A stretch of DNA of 31,499 nucleotides, taken from JBBDYH01 sp040901795 (GTDB taxonomy: Bacteria; Planctomycetota; Planctomycetia; Pirellulales; JALHPA01). A program made the position numbers and the translations under genes. Of the stretch, positions 8,591-16,607 are shown in pieces. The stretch lies in NCBI GenBank assembly GCA_040901795.1, contig JBBDYH010000061.1:1-31499 (forward strand), written 5' to 3'. How positions within the stretch are numbered: position 1 is the stretch's first letter; every line of letters starts with the position of its first letter. Below the pieces are notes generated by a model. It was not told the DNA's origin. It saw nothing but the letters and a program-made list of their open reading frames with translations, and made no database searches.

Positions 8591-8616
8591 CGGAGACGCA
8601 GAGACGCGGAGAAGAA
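8591..8616 (+). repeat. Second copy of the GAGACGCAGAGAC repeat
   Basis: The sequence ggagacgcagagacgcggag begins six bases after the stop of the second Hsp70 gene. It matches the copy after the first Hsp70 gene at 4928 over about 16 of 19 bases. No gene or hairpin of its own is seen. Confidence 0.6.
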
Positions 8617-8617
8617 T

Positions 8618-8801
8618 ATTGCAAAATGCAAATTGCAAATTCTAAGAACTAACACAACCGGCACACAGTAACCCGAAGCGTGAGCGAGGAACCGGCAGAT
8701 TCGGCCTCGCTTACGCGTCGGGTTACTATTGTTAGCGGTTCTAAACTGGAGCGGAGGGATGACCCGGATTTGCATTTTGCATTTTGCAATTTGCAATTGG
8801 C
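8618..8801. repeat. Nested inverted repeats: outer AT-rich pair around a GC-rich palindrome
   Basis: The outer elements are attgcaaaatgcaaattgca at 8618-8642 and its inverted relative ttgcattttgcaatttgc within 8767-8801. Between them, arms 8668-8689 and 8705-8726 form a 22-base inverted repeat with two mismatches (gtaacccgaagcgtgagcga...). On the minus strand the inner element can encode NPTRKRG and the outer one IANCKMQNAN, peptide strings that recur in conceptual translations of planctomycete repeats. The right-hand outer copy forms the 3' end of the SET gene. Confidence 0.75.
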
Positions 8802-9271
8802 TCCGCATTTCTATCGGTATTGCACTGTGGATTCGCAATAATCGCCAACTCCTCTACCGCCACAATCCATCCCCGGCAATTGGCTGCGCCGCAGCGGCAG
8901 GGAATGGCGCGTGCGGCGGGCCAGGCGTAGTCGATGGTCAACTCCTCGCCGACGGCGATCGGCCGCAGCGCCTTGAGCCAGAGCCGGTCGGGAGGGTCGT
9001 CGTCGGCCGTCAGCGGCTCGTAGTAAAAGATCTCGCAGTTCGGGTTGCAGGAATGGTTGAGATAGCGGAAGACGCCTGCCGGCTCAAGCACGCGATCGGG
9101 TCCGAGCTCCATGCAGAACGGCGAATCGTAGGTCTCGTCGAAGAACGCTGCGCCGCAAACGTCGCCGACGATTTGGTACTGCCGAAACCGCTGGCGCGTG
9201 AAGACGCCGAGGCCGACGTGCGTATCGCGGAGCTCGACGGCGGGGAAGCGGCGGGGAAGCATGGAGGGCAT
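8741..9271 (-). CDS. SET domain protein
   Basis: A 176-residue protein that is nearly all SET domain, the fold of protein-lysine methyltransferases that use S-adenosylmethionine. Key motifs: 'VGLGVFTRQRF' (about 15-26, the GxG entry), 'YLNHSCNPNCEI' (about 66-77, the NHSCxPN knot that binds SAM) and 'GEELTIDYAW' (about 105-114), followed by a post-SET-like 'CRCGAANCRGW' (about 122-132) that could bind zinc. The target is unknown. ATG 9271 lies directly after the stop of the upstream giant gene (TAAG-ATG), suggesting co-transcription and perhaps reinitiation; ATG 9262 is an alternative. The last 18 or so residues are encoded by a dispersed repeat (IANCKMQNAN) and probably replace the original end. 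Confidence 0.88.
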   Translation of the reverse strand: MPSMLPRRFPAVELRDTHVGLGVFTRQRFRQYQIVGDVCGAAFFDETYDSPFCMELGPDRVLEPAGVFRYLNHSCNPNCEIFYYEPLTADDDPPDRLWLKALRPIAVGEELTIDYAWPAARAIPCRCGAANCRGWIVAVEELAIIANPQCNTDRNAEPIANCKMQNANPGHPSAPV

Positions 9272-9272
9272 C

Positions 9273-12200
9273 TTACCACGTCGCCCAGATCGCGTCGGCA
9301 GCGGGCGTGCGGCGCGAGGTGACGATCCGCGGGTTGTTGATGCTTTCGGCATCGGCGGCTACGGCGGCGAGCAGATCGATCAGCGCGGTTGACTCTACTT
9401 CGACGATCGGATCCGCGAGGCGGAGCCTCGGGGCAGTGCGTTCCCAGGCGGAGCCTGGGAACGAGGGGGGTGGAGGAGCAGGCAGTGGCTTGTAGAACGC
9501 GCCCAATAGCGTTGCGTCGTCGTCGTCGATGAAGCCGTTGTAGTCGAAGTCGGCCAGCGACCAGGAGGCGTTGGGCGTTACCGGGGCGTACGACGCGCCG
9601 AGAATCGTTGCGTCGTTATCGTCCACCAGACCGTCGAGGTTGGCGTCGCCCGTGCGCGTGTAGGCGATCAGAATCGATGTAGGATCGACTGGGTGGCCGC
9701 GAAACACGGTGTAGGCGCCCAACGGCAGCGAGGCATTGTCGGCGTACCCGATCGAGCGCGAATCGGGTTCAGCGGCGTTGGCCGCGGCTGCGGCGCTGCT
9801 CGTGATGCCCGTGCCGTTCCAACTGGCGCCGAGACCAGGTCCTCCGCGGCCGGAGAGGATCGACGCGCGAATCGTCGCCGCCGGCGAGCCGCCGGTGTAA
9901 TCGATCACGAGTGCGGTGTCGTTGACGTCGAGCGTAGCGCCGCCGGCCAGGTTGAGGCTGGTCAGGACGTTCACTTCGCCGCCGCCGGGCAGAAGCGTCA
10001 CGCGGCCGTTGCCATTCACGGTCAGACCGTTTTGATTGAGCCGTGTCGTGACGAGGGACGCGCCGGTTGCAACCGTCGTATTCAAAACGCCGCCAGGCGC
10101 GACGCCATCCAGCGAAATCTGTCCGCTGTTAACCGTCAAGGTGTTCGTACCCGCGCCGGCGTGGAACGTGTGCGGGACCGTCCCCGAGGAGGTGTTGCCG
10201 TTGAGCGTTAACGAGTCATCGCCGTCGCCGCCGGTGAACACGAGCCCACCCGCGCGGAGCGGATAGCCCGCCGTGCCGTTGATGTTGATGTTCAGCGAAT
10301 CATTGCCGGCCAGGCCGTCGATCTGCAACGAGCCGAGCAGATCGGGTTGAATGGCGTAAGAGGGGGTCGTGTTGGTGGCCTGATTGAGATAGATCCGAAT
10401 GTAGCCGTTGGTCGTGCTGCGGTTGATCGTGAACGCGTCGATGCCGGCCGTGCCTTGGCGGACGATGTTGGTCAGACGCAAAGATTGAATTTCAGCCTGG
10501 CTGAGCACGCGATCGAAGATTTTCAGTTCGTCGAGCCGGCCATTGAAATACTCGTGTGTGCCGGCCGTGTCTTCGATGCGGCCGATGCCGCGGAAGGGCG
10601 TGGTCTTGACGCCCGGCTCCGAGGTTGCCGAGCCGGAGAGCTGGCCATCGACGTAGACTTCGACGCGTCCGGACGTCGCGTTGCGTGTGAAAGCAACGTG
10701 GTGCCACTGGTTATCGTTGATCGGCTGCGCCGTCTTCGCGCCGGCTGTGTTGCCGGCTTGAATGCCGATGCGGCCGCTGGCGTCGACCCAGCCCCAGAAA
10801 ACATCGTTTCCGGCGCCGCTCTGCTCGACGCCGGTGATCCCGGGGGCCATCCAGAAAGTGTTGTCGCCGGTGACCGCGGTGCGAACCCAAGTGACAAGCG
10901 TCGCCGTGCCGCCGAGGACGGCCGCCAGGTCTCGCGAAGTGCCGATGTAGTCGTTGATTCCGTCGAACGCGACCGCATTGCCGGCTCGTGCGCCGTTAGT
11001 CCCGACAATCCGCTGCACGCCGTTGTTGAGCGCGCCGTGGTTGCCGGTGAACGATGTGTCGCGAACGGTGTTATCGCCGGCTGGGTCATCGAACAGCCAT
11101 TGACCGGCGAGGTTGGGTATGCCGGCTCCGGTGGTCGCGCTAGCTTCGTTGCTGTAGTCGCTGTTGCCGCCGGTGTTGGCGGCGCGGACGCGGAAAAAGT
11201 AAGTGGTGTTTGGCATCAGGCCGGAGCTGGTGAACGTGGTCACGTTTGTGCCGACCGTGCCGACTTCCTCCCACGCGCCGAGCGCTCCCGCCTTACGCTC
11301 AATTCTGAAGAGCGTCTCTTCCGAAGAGTTATCGGCCCACGACAGATCGACCTGCCCGGCCAACGACGAATCGGCCGTGAGGCCCGATGGCGCGGCCGGC
11401 AGCGGCGGGGCCTGCGTCGTCACGCTCACGGGGTCCGTTGCCGCCGACGCGCCTGCGCCGTTAAATGCCCGGACTCGGTAAAAGTACTGCGTGACCGGCT
11501 GCAAGTTGTTGTCGCGAAAAGCTTGCGTGCCGGCCGGCAGCGTGGCGACCTCGCTCCAGTCGCCGGCTGTGCCGGCACGGCGCTCGACCTTAAAGCCGGT
11601 TTCGTTCGTGGCGCCGTCGGTCCAGGTAAGGTTCACTTGCGACCACAAGGGCGATGTCGCCGCGACGCCCGTTGGTTTGGCAGGGACCGTCACGCCGGAG
11701 GCAGGATCCTGCAGACCGGGCGAGCCGAGCGGATTGGTGCTCGGCCGCCAGCTTGCGGCTCTGCTCCAGGCTTGCGACTGGCCGCTGACCGGATCGACTT
11801 CAAGCGGCGCCGTGCCATCGACAATAACCAGCGACATCCCAGGCCCATCGGTAGCGGGATACCAGGCGTCGTCATACGTGAAACCCACAACCGGCTGTTC
11901 GCCGCCGGTGACGAATATCAATTGCTCACCGGCGTTGTTCAGGCGACCGTCGCTGAACTCCCCGGCCACGCGTGTTCCTAAGCCGTAGCGGAACTCAAAG
12001 GCTTGCTGGTCCGCCACGACCACAGTCCGTTGACCCGGCTCAAGGACTATCGACGGGAATGTGAACTCGACTCCCTGCGAGAATTGATAGCCGGCGACGT
12101 TGACCGGTTGCGAATGGATGTTCTGGATCTCGATGAATTCGAACGCTTCCTTATCGGTGAAGCCGGCTGCGATTTCGACGGCGGTGGGCACGGCGGGATG

Positions 12201-14900
12201 AAAGTTCAGCTCGGTAATGCGGATCTTATCCTGCGCCGCGACTAGGGGGGTCCCGGCGACGAACTGCACCGGCTGCGACCAATGGCTCCAACGGCCGGCG
12301 GCGTCTTGATAGCGCACGCGCACGCGGTACGTCTCGCCGATGCGGAGACTGTCCCCCGGCACCGTCGCGCTCGAAGAGAACGTTGTCAGGCGGCCGCTTT
12401 GCCAGGTGGGCGTCATTTCATAGCTGCGCGGTTCGGCTGAATCGAAGTTCGGGTTGGTCGGATCGCTGACTTCGGCGATCCGCCACTCCAGCCCGGCGAA
12501 GCTTGATCCGGCCGGGCTCGCGAAGCCGCTATTGTTAAACGTCAGCCCATCGGCGGGGAAGCCGGCTGGCCCGCTGTAGGTGATCGTGGGTCGCTGGGGG
12601 ACCTGGCTGTCGTCGGTCAACAGGGTGTTGTCGATGAACGCTCCGCGCGACACGATGTAGTTCTTCAGAATCTGCATCATGCCGGGGAAATCGTCGGTCG
12701 CGGCTTGCTGGTAAAAGCGACCGTGGCCTGCCTTGCTGGAGTTGACGTACGACGACGCCAGGATGGGGTTGTCGTCCCACATTGCGCGGTCGGCATCGGT
12801 CCACGAGGGCTGCCCAGGCCTGTAGATGTGTTGGGCGAACTCATCGATGATCATGCCGGTCTGCTCCGAGTTGTAGAGCAGGTCGCGGATCTCGCGGAGG
12901 CGGTTGCGATATTCGACGCCAAACTCCGGCCGCGGCAGCACACGGTCGCGGAACGGCTCGTCGCCGTTGCCGAACATGTTGTTGGCCCAGGTGAGGTCCA
13001 GATCCCAAGCGTGGACGCTCCACTTGCCGGTCTCAGGATTGTGGTAATAGAAGTAGTTCTTGCCCGCCGATTCGTCGATGTCGTAATGGTGGATCGCCTC
13101 GACGATGCTGCGATAACTGTAATAGCGCTGCAAATCGAAATTCTCGCGCCACCATTGCTCGCTGGGCGTGCTGTTGATGTACGTCGTCAGAAACTGGTTC
13201 AGATCGGACCGGTTGCTGGGCTGCGTCGGGCCCTGATTGTTGAGCGTACCAGTGCCCCCTTCCATCTTGTAGAAGTTGCCGTCAGGCAGGCCGTGCTGTT
13301 CGAGCAACTGGCCGTCGGGCTGCTCGATCGCCAGATACAATCCTTGGAAATCGCCGCTGTATTGGTTGGCGCCGTTTTCGTTGGCGTTTTCAACCACGCG
13401 GAAGTGGACGTAATGCGTGAGCGGCGACTCGACACCCGCCAGGTTGAACAGCTTGAAGCCGACAGCCTCGAACAAGCCCTGCTCGCCGCGGTGATTGAAG
13501 TTGCCCTGCTGGATGATCGCGGAAAAATTGAGCTTCTTCCACTTTTCTTCATACGGCTGGCCGTAGTCGTCGTGCGCCTGGAAATAGTGACCGCGGTTGA
13601 AGTCGAACTTCCACATATTTTTGCCCATCGCGTAGCGCCAAACGCCGCCGCGGGCTCGATGGCGGACGTGGTCGTAAACTTCTCCGTTGTAAACCAGGGC
13701 GCCTTGCCACAGGTAGTCGCTCCCCGTGTAGCCGGCCTGCGTGCTATTGGGAATCCGCTGCGCGGTTTCGTGGTCGCTACGCGTCGTGATCAGTTGATAT
13801 GTCGGCAGGCTGTCCAGGAGCACTGGCGAATAGGTCACCGGCGGCGTCACCCCTGGCTGCACGGCGCCTATCCAACTCGGCGTGTTGCCGTAGACGTAGT
13901 AGGCGAAGTTGGGTTGCGGGTCGTCGGCATAGGGCCCGGTGATGCTTGCGCCAAGGTTGTCAGTGGCCGTAAGGCGATAGCGAATCAGGCGGCGGTGTTG
14001 CTGGAGCGACGCGGGAAGGACGACCGAATAAATGCCGTCGCCGGCTGCCGCATCGCCGTTCAGGCCGTCGTCGCGCATCGCGACCGTGGTCCAATTGGTG
14101 TTGTAGGCGGCCGTGTTGATTTCGATATACTGGCCGGGCTCGACGATTTGATACGCCAGCACGACACTTTGCACGCCTTCGGGATCGGTGACCCGCGCGG
14201 TGATGGTCACGGTGTCGCCGGGGGCGGCGTACAGGCCGTTGCTCGAATAAGCATGGTCCACTTGCCGCATGGCGGGGGGCGCATTGGCGGCGAAGACGCT
14301 GTTTTGCGCTCGCGGCGTTGGAATTGCCGAACGCCAACTTCCGCCCACGCCGTTATCGAGTCCGGGGTTGATCAACTGGATCGAGCGGCCATCGCCAGGC
14401 GTCGCGATCTGGTCTCCGACAGTGGGCCAAGGGAAGCCGATCTGGTAATCGACCTCATCCATCTCGACGTCTGCGGCGGTGCGCAGCTCGACGGTTTCGG
14501 CCTCGCCATCCAGCCCGCCCGTATACACGCCGTTGGGAGCGAAGCCGAACTTGCTCTGGAACTGAGCGGCGTTCTCGGCGATGACATAATACCCGGCGGC
14601 GGCAATTGTGGCGTTTTGCGGAAACACGTACGTCACGCCACGGCTGAACAACCAATTCGACAGGTCGATGGGCGCCGAGGTCGTGTTGTAAAGCTCGATG
14701 AACTCGACGAGCTGCGTTTCGATGTCCGGATTGTAGTGCAGCTCGTTGATCACCACTTCGCCGGCCAATAGCGAGCGCGGCTCGAGCGATTCGAAGGGTA
14801 CAACACTGAAGGTCCGGCGACGGCGGGCGATTGTTTCGTGCTGTCGGTGGGTACGGCGGGACCGAGGGCGGCAAAGGTCGAACCAGGGACGAAGCGGCAT
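9273..14900 (-). CDS. Giant LTD/CotH/FN3/LamG surface protein with dockerin-like end
   Basis: 1875 residues from ATG 14900; the reading frame stays open to 15125 but the upstream part looks non-coding. Order of regions: basic N-terminus with 'LEPRSLLAG' (about 43-51), a planctomycete LEPR-XLL-type motif; lamin-tail domain ('VINELHYNPD', about 53-150); CotH kinase-like domain with 'RARGGVWRYAMGKNMWKFDF' near 410-430 and 'WDLDLTWANNMFGNGDEPF' near 635-655; second lamin-tail domain ('RITELNFHP', about 890-1010); two fibronectin III domains (about 1070-1256); a LamG-like domain (about 1260-1470); a Gly/Asp/Asn-rich strand repeat region (about 1485-1580); and a dockerin-like pair 'DANLDGLVDDNDATILGA' / 'DFDYNGFIDDDDATLLGA' (about 1748-1803). 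It is presumably exported and may bind or phosphorylate surface material. Residues about 1812-1829 come from an inserted palindrome. Confidence 0.88.
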   Translation of the reverse strand: MPLRPWFDLCRPRSRRTHRQHETIARRRRTFSVVPFESLEPRSLLAGEVVINELHYNPDIETQLVEFIELYNTTSAPIDLSNWLFSRGVTYVFPQNATIAAAGYYVIAENAAQFQSKFGFAPNGVYTGGLDGEAETVELRTAADVEMDEVDYQIGFPWPTVGDQIATPGDGRSIQLINPGLDNGVGGSWRSAIPTPRAQNSVFAANAPPAMRQVDHAYSSNGLYAAPGDTVTITARVTDPEGVQSVVLAYQIVEPGQYIEINTAAYNTNWTTVAMRDDGLNGDAAAGDGIYSVVLPASLQQHRRLIRYRLTATDNLGASITGPYADDPQPNFAYYVYGNTPSWIGAVQPGVTPPVTYSPVLLDSLPTYQLITTRSDHETAQRIPNSTQAGYTGSDYLWQGALVYNGEVYDHVRHRARGGVWRYAMGKNMWKFDFNRGHYFQAHDDYGQPYEEKWKKLNFSAIIQQGNFNHRGEQGLFEAVGFKLFNLAGVESPLTHYVHFRVVENANENGANQYSGDFQGLYLAIEQPDGQLLEQHGLPDGNFYKMEGGTGTLNNQGPTQPSNRSDLNQFLTTYINSTPSEQWWRENFDLQRYYSYRSIVEAIHHYDIDESAGKNYFYYHNPETGKWSVHAWDLDLTWANNMFGNGDEPFRDRVLPRPEFGVEYRNRLREIRDLLYNSEQTGMIIDEFAQHIYRPGQPSWTDADRAMWDDNPILASSYVNSSKAGHGRFYQQAATDDFPGMMQILKNYIVSRGAFIDNTLLTDDSQVPQRPTITYSGPAGFPADGLTFNNSGFASPAGSSFAGLEWRIAEVSDPTNPNFDSAEPRSYEMTPTWQSGRLTTFSSSATVPGDSLRIGETYRVRVRYQDAAGRWSHWSQPVQFVAGTPLVAAQDKIRITELNFHPAVPTAVEIAAGFTDKEAFEFIEIQNIHSQPVNVAGYQFSQGVEFTFPSIVLEPGQRTVVVADQQAFEFRYGLGTRVAGEFSDGRLNNAGEQLIFVTGGEQPVVGFTYDDAWYPATDGPGMSLVIVDGTAPLEVDPVSGQSQAWSRAASWRPSTNPLGSPGLQDPASGVTVPAKPTGVAATSPLWSQVNLTWTDGATNETGFKVERRAGTAGDWSEVATLPAGTQAFRDNNLQPVTQYFYRVRAFNGAGASAATDPVSVTTQAPPLPAAPSGLTADSSLAGQVDLSWADNSSEETLFRIERKAGALGAWEEVGTVGTNVTTFTSSGLMPNTTYFFRVRAANTGGNSDYSNEASATTGAGIPNLAGQWLFDDPAGDNTVRDTSFTGNHGALNNGVQRIVGTNGARAGNAVAFDGINDYIGTSRDLAAVLGGTATLVTWVRTAVTGDNTFWMAPGITGVEQSGAGNDVFWGWVDASGRIGIQAGNTAGAKTAQPINDNQWHHVAFTRNATSGRVEVYVDGQLSGSATSEPGVKTTPFRGIGRIEDTAGTHEYFNGRLDELKIFDRVLSQAEIQSLRLTNIVRQGTAGIDAFTINRSTTNGYIRIYLNQATNTTPSYAIQPDLLGSLQIDGLAGNDSLNININGTAGYPLRAGGLVFTGGDGDDSLTLNGNTSSGTVPHTFHAGAGTNTLTVNSGQISLDGVAPGGVLNTTVATGASLVTTRLNQNGLTVNGNGRVTLLPGGGEVNVLTSLNLAGGATLDVNDTALVIDYTGGSPAATIRASILSGRGGPGLGASWNGTGITSSAAAAANAAEPDSRSIGYADNASLPLGAYTVFRGHPVDPTSILIAYTRTGDANLDGLVDDNDATILGASYAPVTPNASWSLADFDYNGFIDDDDATLLGAFYKPLPAPPPPSFPGSAWERTAPRLRLADPIVEVESTALIDLLAAVAADAESINNPRIVTSRRTPAADAIWATW
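9415..9465. repeat. Double palindromic repeat inside the LTD/CotH coding region
   Basis: Two perfect palindromes stand side by side: cgaggcggagcctcg (9416-9430, 6-base arms) and 9440-9462 (10-base arms gttcccaggc / gcctgggaac around gga). Read on the minus strand they encode 'PGSAWERTAPRLRL', a peptide string I associate with this dispersed element in planctomycetes. It sits between the dockerin-like repeats and the last 45 residues of the protein without breaking the frame. Confidence 0.85.
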
Positions 14901-15091
14901 GATGGCAGGGCGAACCGGGTAGGCGGTTCGGCGGCGTGGGTCTGTTCCGGAAGAGGGCCTGAGCACGAGGACTGCGCCAGGCTTTAAAAGGAGCAACCTG
15001 AATCTTACTTCCCCGGACAGCCCTTGTCGATGCGTTGGCGGGGTTTCCGCAGGTCGCGGCAATGTCCGCTGGTCCGCTGAACGATCAACAA

Positions 15092-16102
15092 CTATCTCTG
15101 ACTCCTTTCCGATCTCCAGAGCCACCCGATGAGCGCGGCCATGCCGACGCCAACGGCCGCGACCAAGCCTCGATGAGTTGTCGCCCAGAGTTGCAAGCTG
15201 CGTTGGTGAGCACGGTCGTCGAAGTCACCATGTGCGCCATGGTCGCCAGGCAGGGGTTGCCAGAGATTGTCCGGCCGGTCTTGATCGGCGGCTTCCTCTA
15301 ACATTTGCGAGTCATAGCCGGTGCGGGCCAGATACCAGTCGCCCAATCCAGGCGCCAGCTTGTTCCCCGCGACTACGACGGACGTTGACATGCCGACATT
15401 CAGTTCGCGGCGCGCGTGCCTGGCGGCCCACATGATGGCGCGGGCGGCAACTTCGGGTTGGTAAATCGGCGGAACGGGTTGCGGTTTGCGGGGCAGACGG
15501 CTTTTGACCCAAGAGAATTGCGGCGTGTTCAGGGCCGGTAGCTGCACCATGCTAAGCCGGATTTGGCTGCCTTCGTGCAACAGCTCGCAGCGCACCGATT
15601 CGGTGAAACCCTCGATTGCGTGTTTGGCGCCGCAATAGGCGGACTGCAAAGGGATTCCTCGATATGCCAGCGCCGAACCAACTTGGATAATCACGCCTCG
15701 ATTGCGCGCCCTCATGCGGCGGAGCGCTGAGAGCGTGCCGTGCACATACCCCAGGTACGTGACCTCAGTCACACGCTTGAACTCTTCAGCCGTCATCTCT
15801 ATGAAGGGCGAGAAGACTGACACCATCGCGTTGTTGATCCAGACGTCGATCGGCCCAAATTGCTCCTCCACCGCGGTTGCCGCGCGGTCCACGGCCTGGC
15901 AGTCGGCGACATCAAGCGGCAGCGCCAAAGCACTTCCGCCGGCTTCCTCGATTTCTCTTTTGGCGACGCCCAGCGCGTGAGCTCCGCGCGCGATGAGTCC
16001 GACGCTTGCGCCCTGGCCGCCAAACGCGCGCGCCGTTGCACGTCCCACGCCGGCTGATGCTCCGGTGATTACGACGACCGTTCGTTGACCTTGTCGATTC
16101 AT
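15092..16102 (-). CDS. Short-chain dehydrogenase/reductase (SDR)
   Basis: 336 residues from ATG 16102. A Rossmann-fold NAD(P)-dependent oxidoreductase: cofactor motif 'TGASAGVG' (13-20), 'NNA' (90-92), and catalytic Ser143, Tyr156 and Lys160 ('YCGAK'). An Arg at 39 ('LIAR') hints at NADP preference, which is inference. Beyond the normal 250-residue fold it has a 70-residue extension ending in a hydrophobic helix, 'GLVAAVGVGMAALIGWLW' (about 311-328), which suggests membrane attachment by the C-terminus. It is the last gene of a run of five minus-strand genes, 25 bases after the small membrane protein gene. The substrate is unknown; the broad class includes enzymes acting on sugars, lipids and aldehydes. 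Confidence 0.9.
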   Translation of the reverse strand: MNRQGQRTVVVITGASAGVGRATARAFGGQGASVGLIARGAHALGVAKREIEEAGGSALALPLDVADCQAVDRAATAVEEQFGPIDVWINNAMVSVFSPFIEMTAEEFKRVTEVTYLGYVHGTLSALRRMRARNRGVIIQVGSALAYRGIPLQSAYCGAKHAIEGFTESVRCELLHEGSQIRLSMVQLPALNTPQFSWVKSRLPRKPQPVPPIYQPEVAARAIMWAARHARRELNVGMSTSVVVAGNKLAPGLGDWYLARTGYDSQMLEEAADQDRPDNLWQPLPGDHGAHGDFDDRAHQRSLQLWATTHRGLVAAVGVGMAALIGWLWRSERSQR

Positions 16103-16127
16103 AGTTAAATCTTCGGTTGCGGGCGCT

Positions 16128-16607
16128 TTACTGCGGAAGCTCGTAGAAGCCGCCCAGGATCGCGCCAAAAACGAGATGCGCGAGAAAAACGGAGATCGGT
16201 GTCTGGACGCCGTAGTGCAAAGCCAGAAAACCCGGCGGCTCAAGTTGCCTGACCGCCGTGGGGCCCTGTTGTTCTGTCGCCATGCGGGGGTGAATCGCCG
16301 GCAACAGCGGCATTCCCACGGCCAGCACGAACAGGGCGTGGATGGCGCCAATCGCCATTCCAAAAACGACACTGGCGTCTTCGACCGTGTGAAACGCGGC
16401 CACATAAATCAGTGAAAAGAGCCAGCCATTGATCAAGTGCACGACGACGCCGATCGGCTTGGCACGGTCTCGATCCGGCGTAAAGATCGTGCCCAGTAAG
16501 AAGGGGATGTTCATTCGCGTCATCCCCGCGCCCTGGCTTCCTGCCATGAGCGTCGTGAGCACCACCGTGCCGGCAAAGCCCCACACCATCCAACTGAGCA
16601 GGTTCAT
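16128..16607 (-). CDS. Four-helix membrane protein of unknown function
   Basis: 159 residues with about four hydrophobic segments: 3-22 (containing 'VVLTTLMAGSQGAGMTRMNI'), 53-73, 80-103 and 135-155. No family is recognised and no cofactor motif is seen. Its ATG overlaps the stop of the GH15 gene by four bases (ATGA), so translation of the two is very likely coupled. The SDR gene follows 25 bases downstream. The operon position makes a shared role with the GH15 enzyme and SDR likely, but the nature of that role is not visible. Confidence 0.85.
   Translation of the reverse strand: MNLLSWMVWGFAGTVVLTTLMAGSQGAGMTRMNIPFLLGTIFTPDRDRAKPIGVVVHLINGWLFSLIYVAAFHTVEDASVVFGMAIGAIHALFVLAVGMPLLPAIHPRMATEQQGPTAVRQLEPPGFLALHYGVQTPISVFLAHLVFGAILGGFYELPQ

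Noticed and set aside
8356..8838. 160-codon minus-strand frame with IAKCKMQI and NPTRKRG strings
   Set aside because: It is built from the nested repeats and the antisense end of the Hsp70 gene; the peptide strings come from repeats and do not show a gene.
10347..11981. 544-codon open frame on the plus strand
   Set aside because: Antisense to the FN3 and LamG part of the same giant gene, with no recognisable domain.
12705..14771. 688-codon open frame on the plus strand
   Set aside because: It lies wholly antisense to the LTD/CotH gene, whose domains are clear. The translation is Val/Arg/Ala-rich without motifs, as expected for the reverse of GC-rich coding DNA.
14901..15125. Upstream extension of the LTD/CotH frame to 15125
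   Set aside because: The extra 75 residues are Arg/Pro-rich, overlap the SDR 3' end, and place the LEPR motif too far from the N-terminus.
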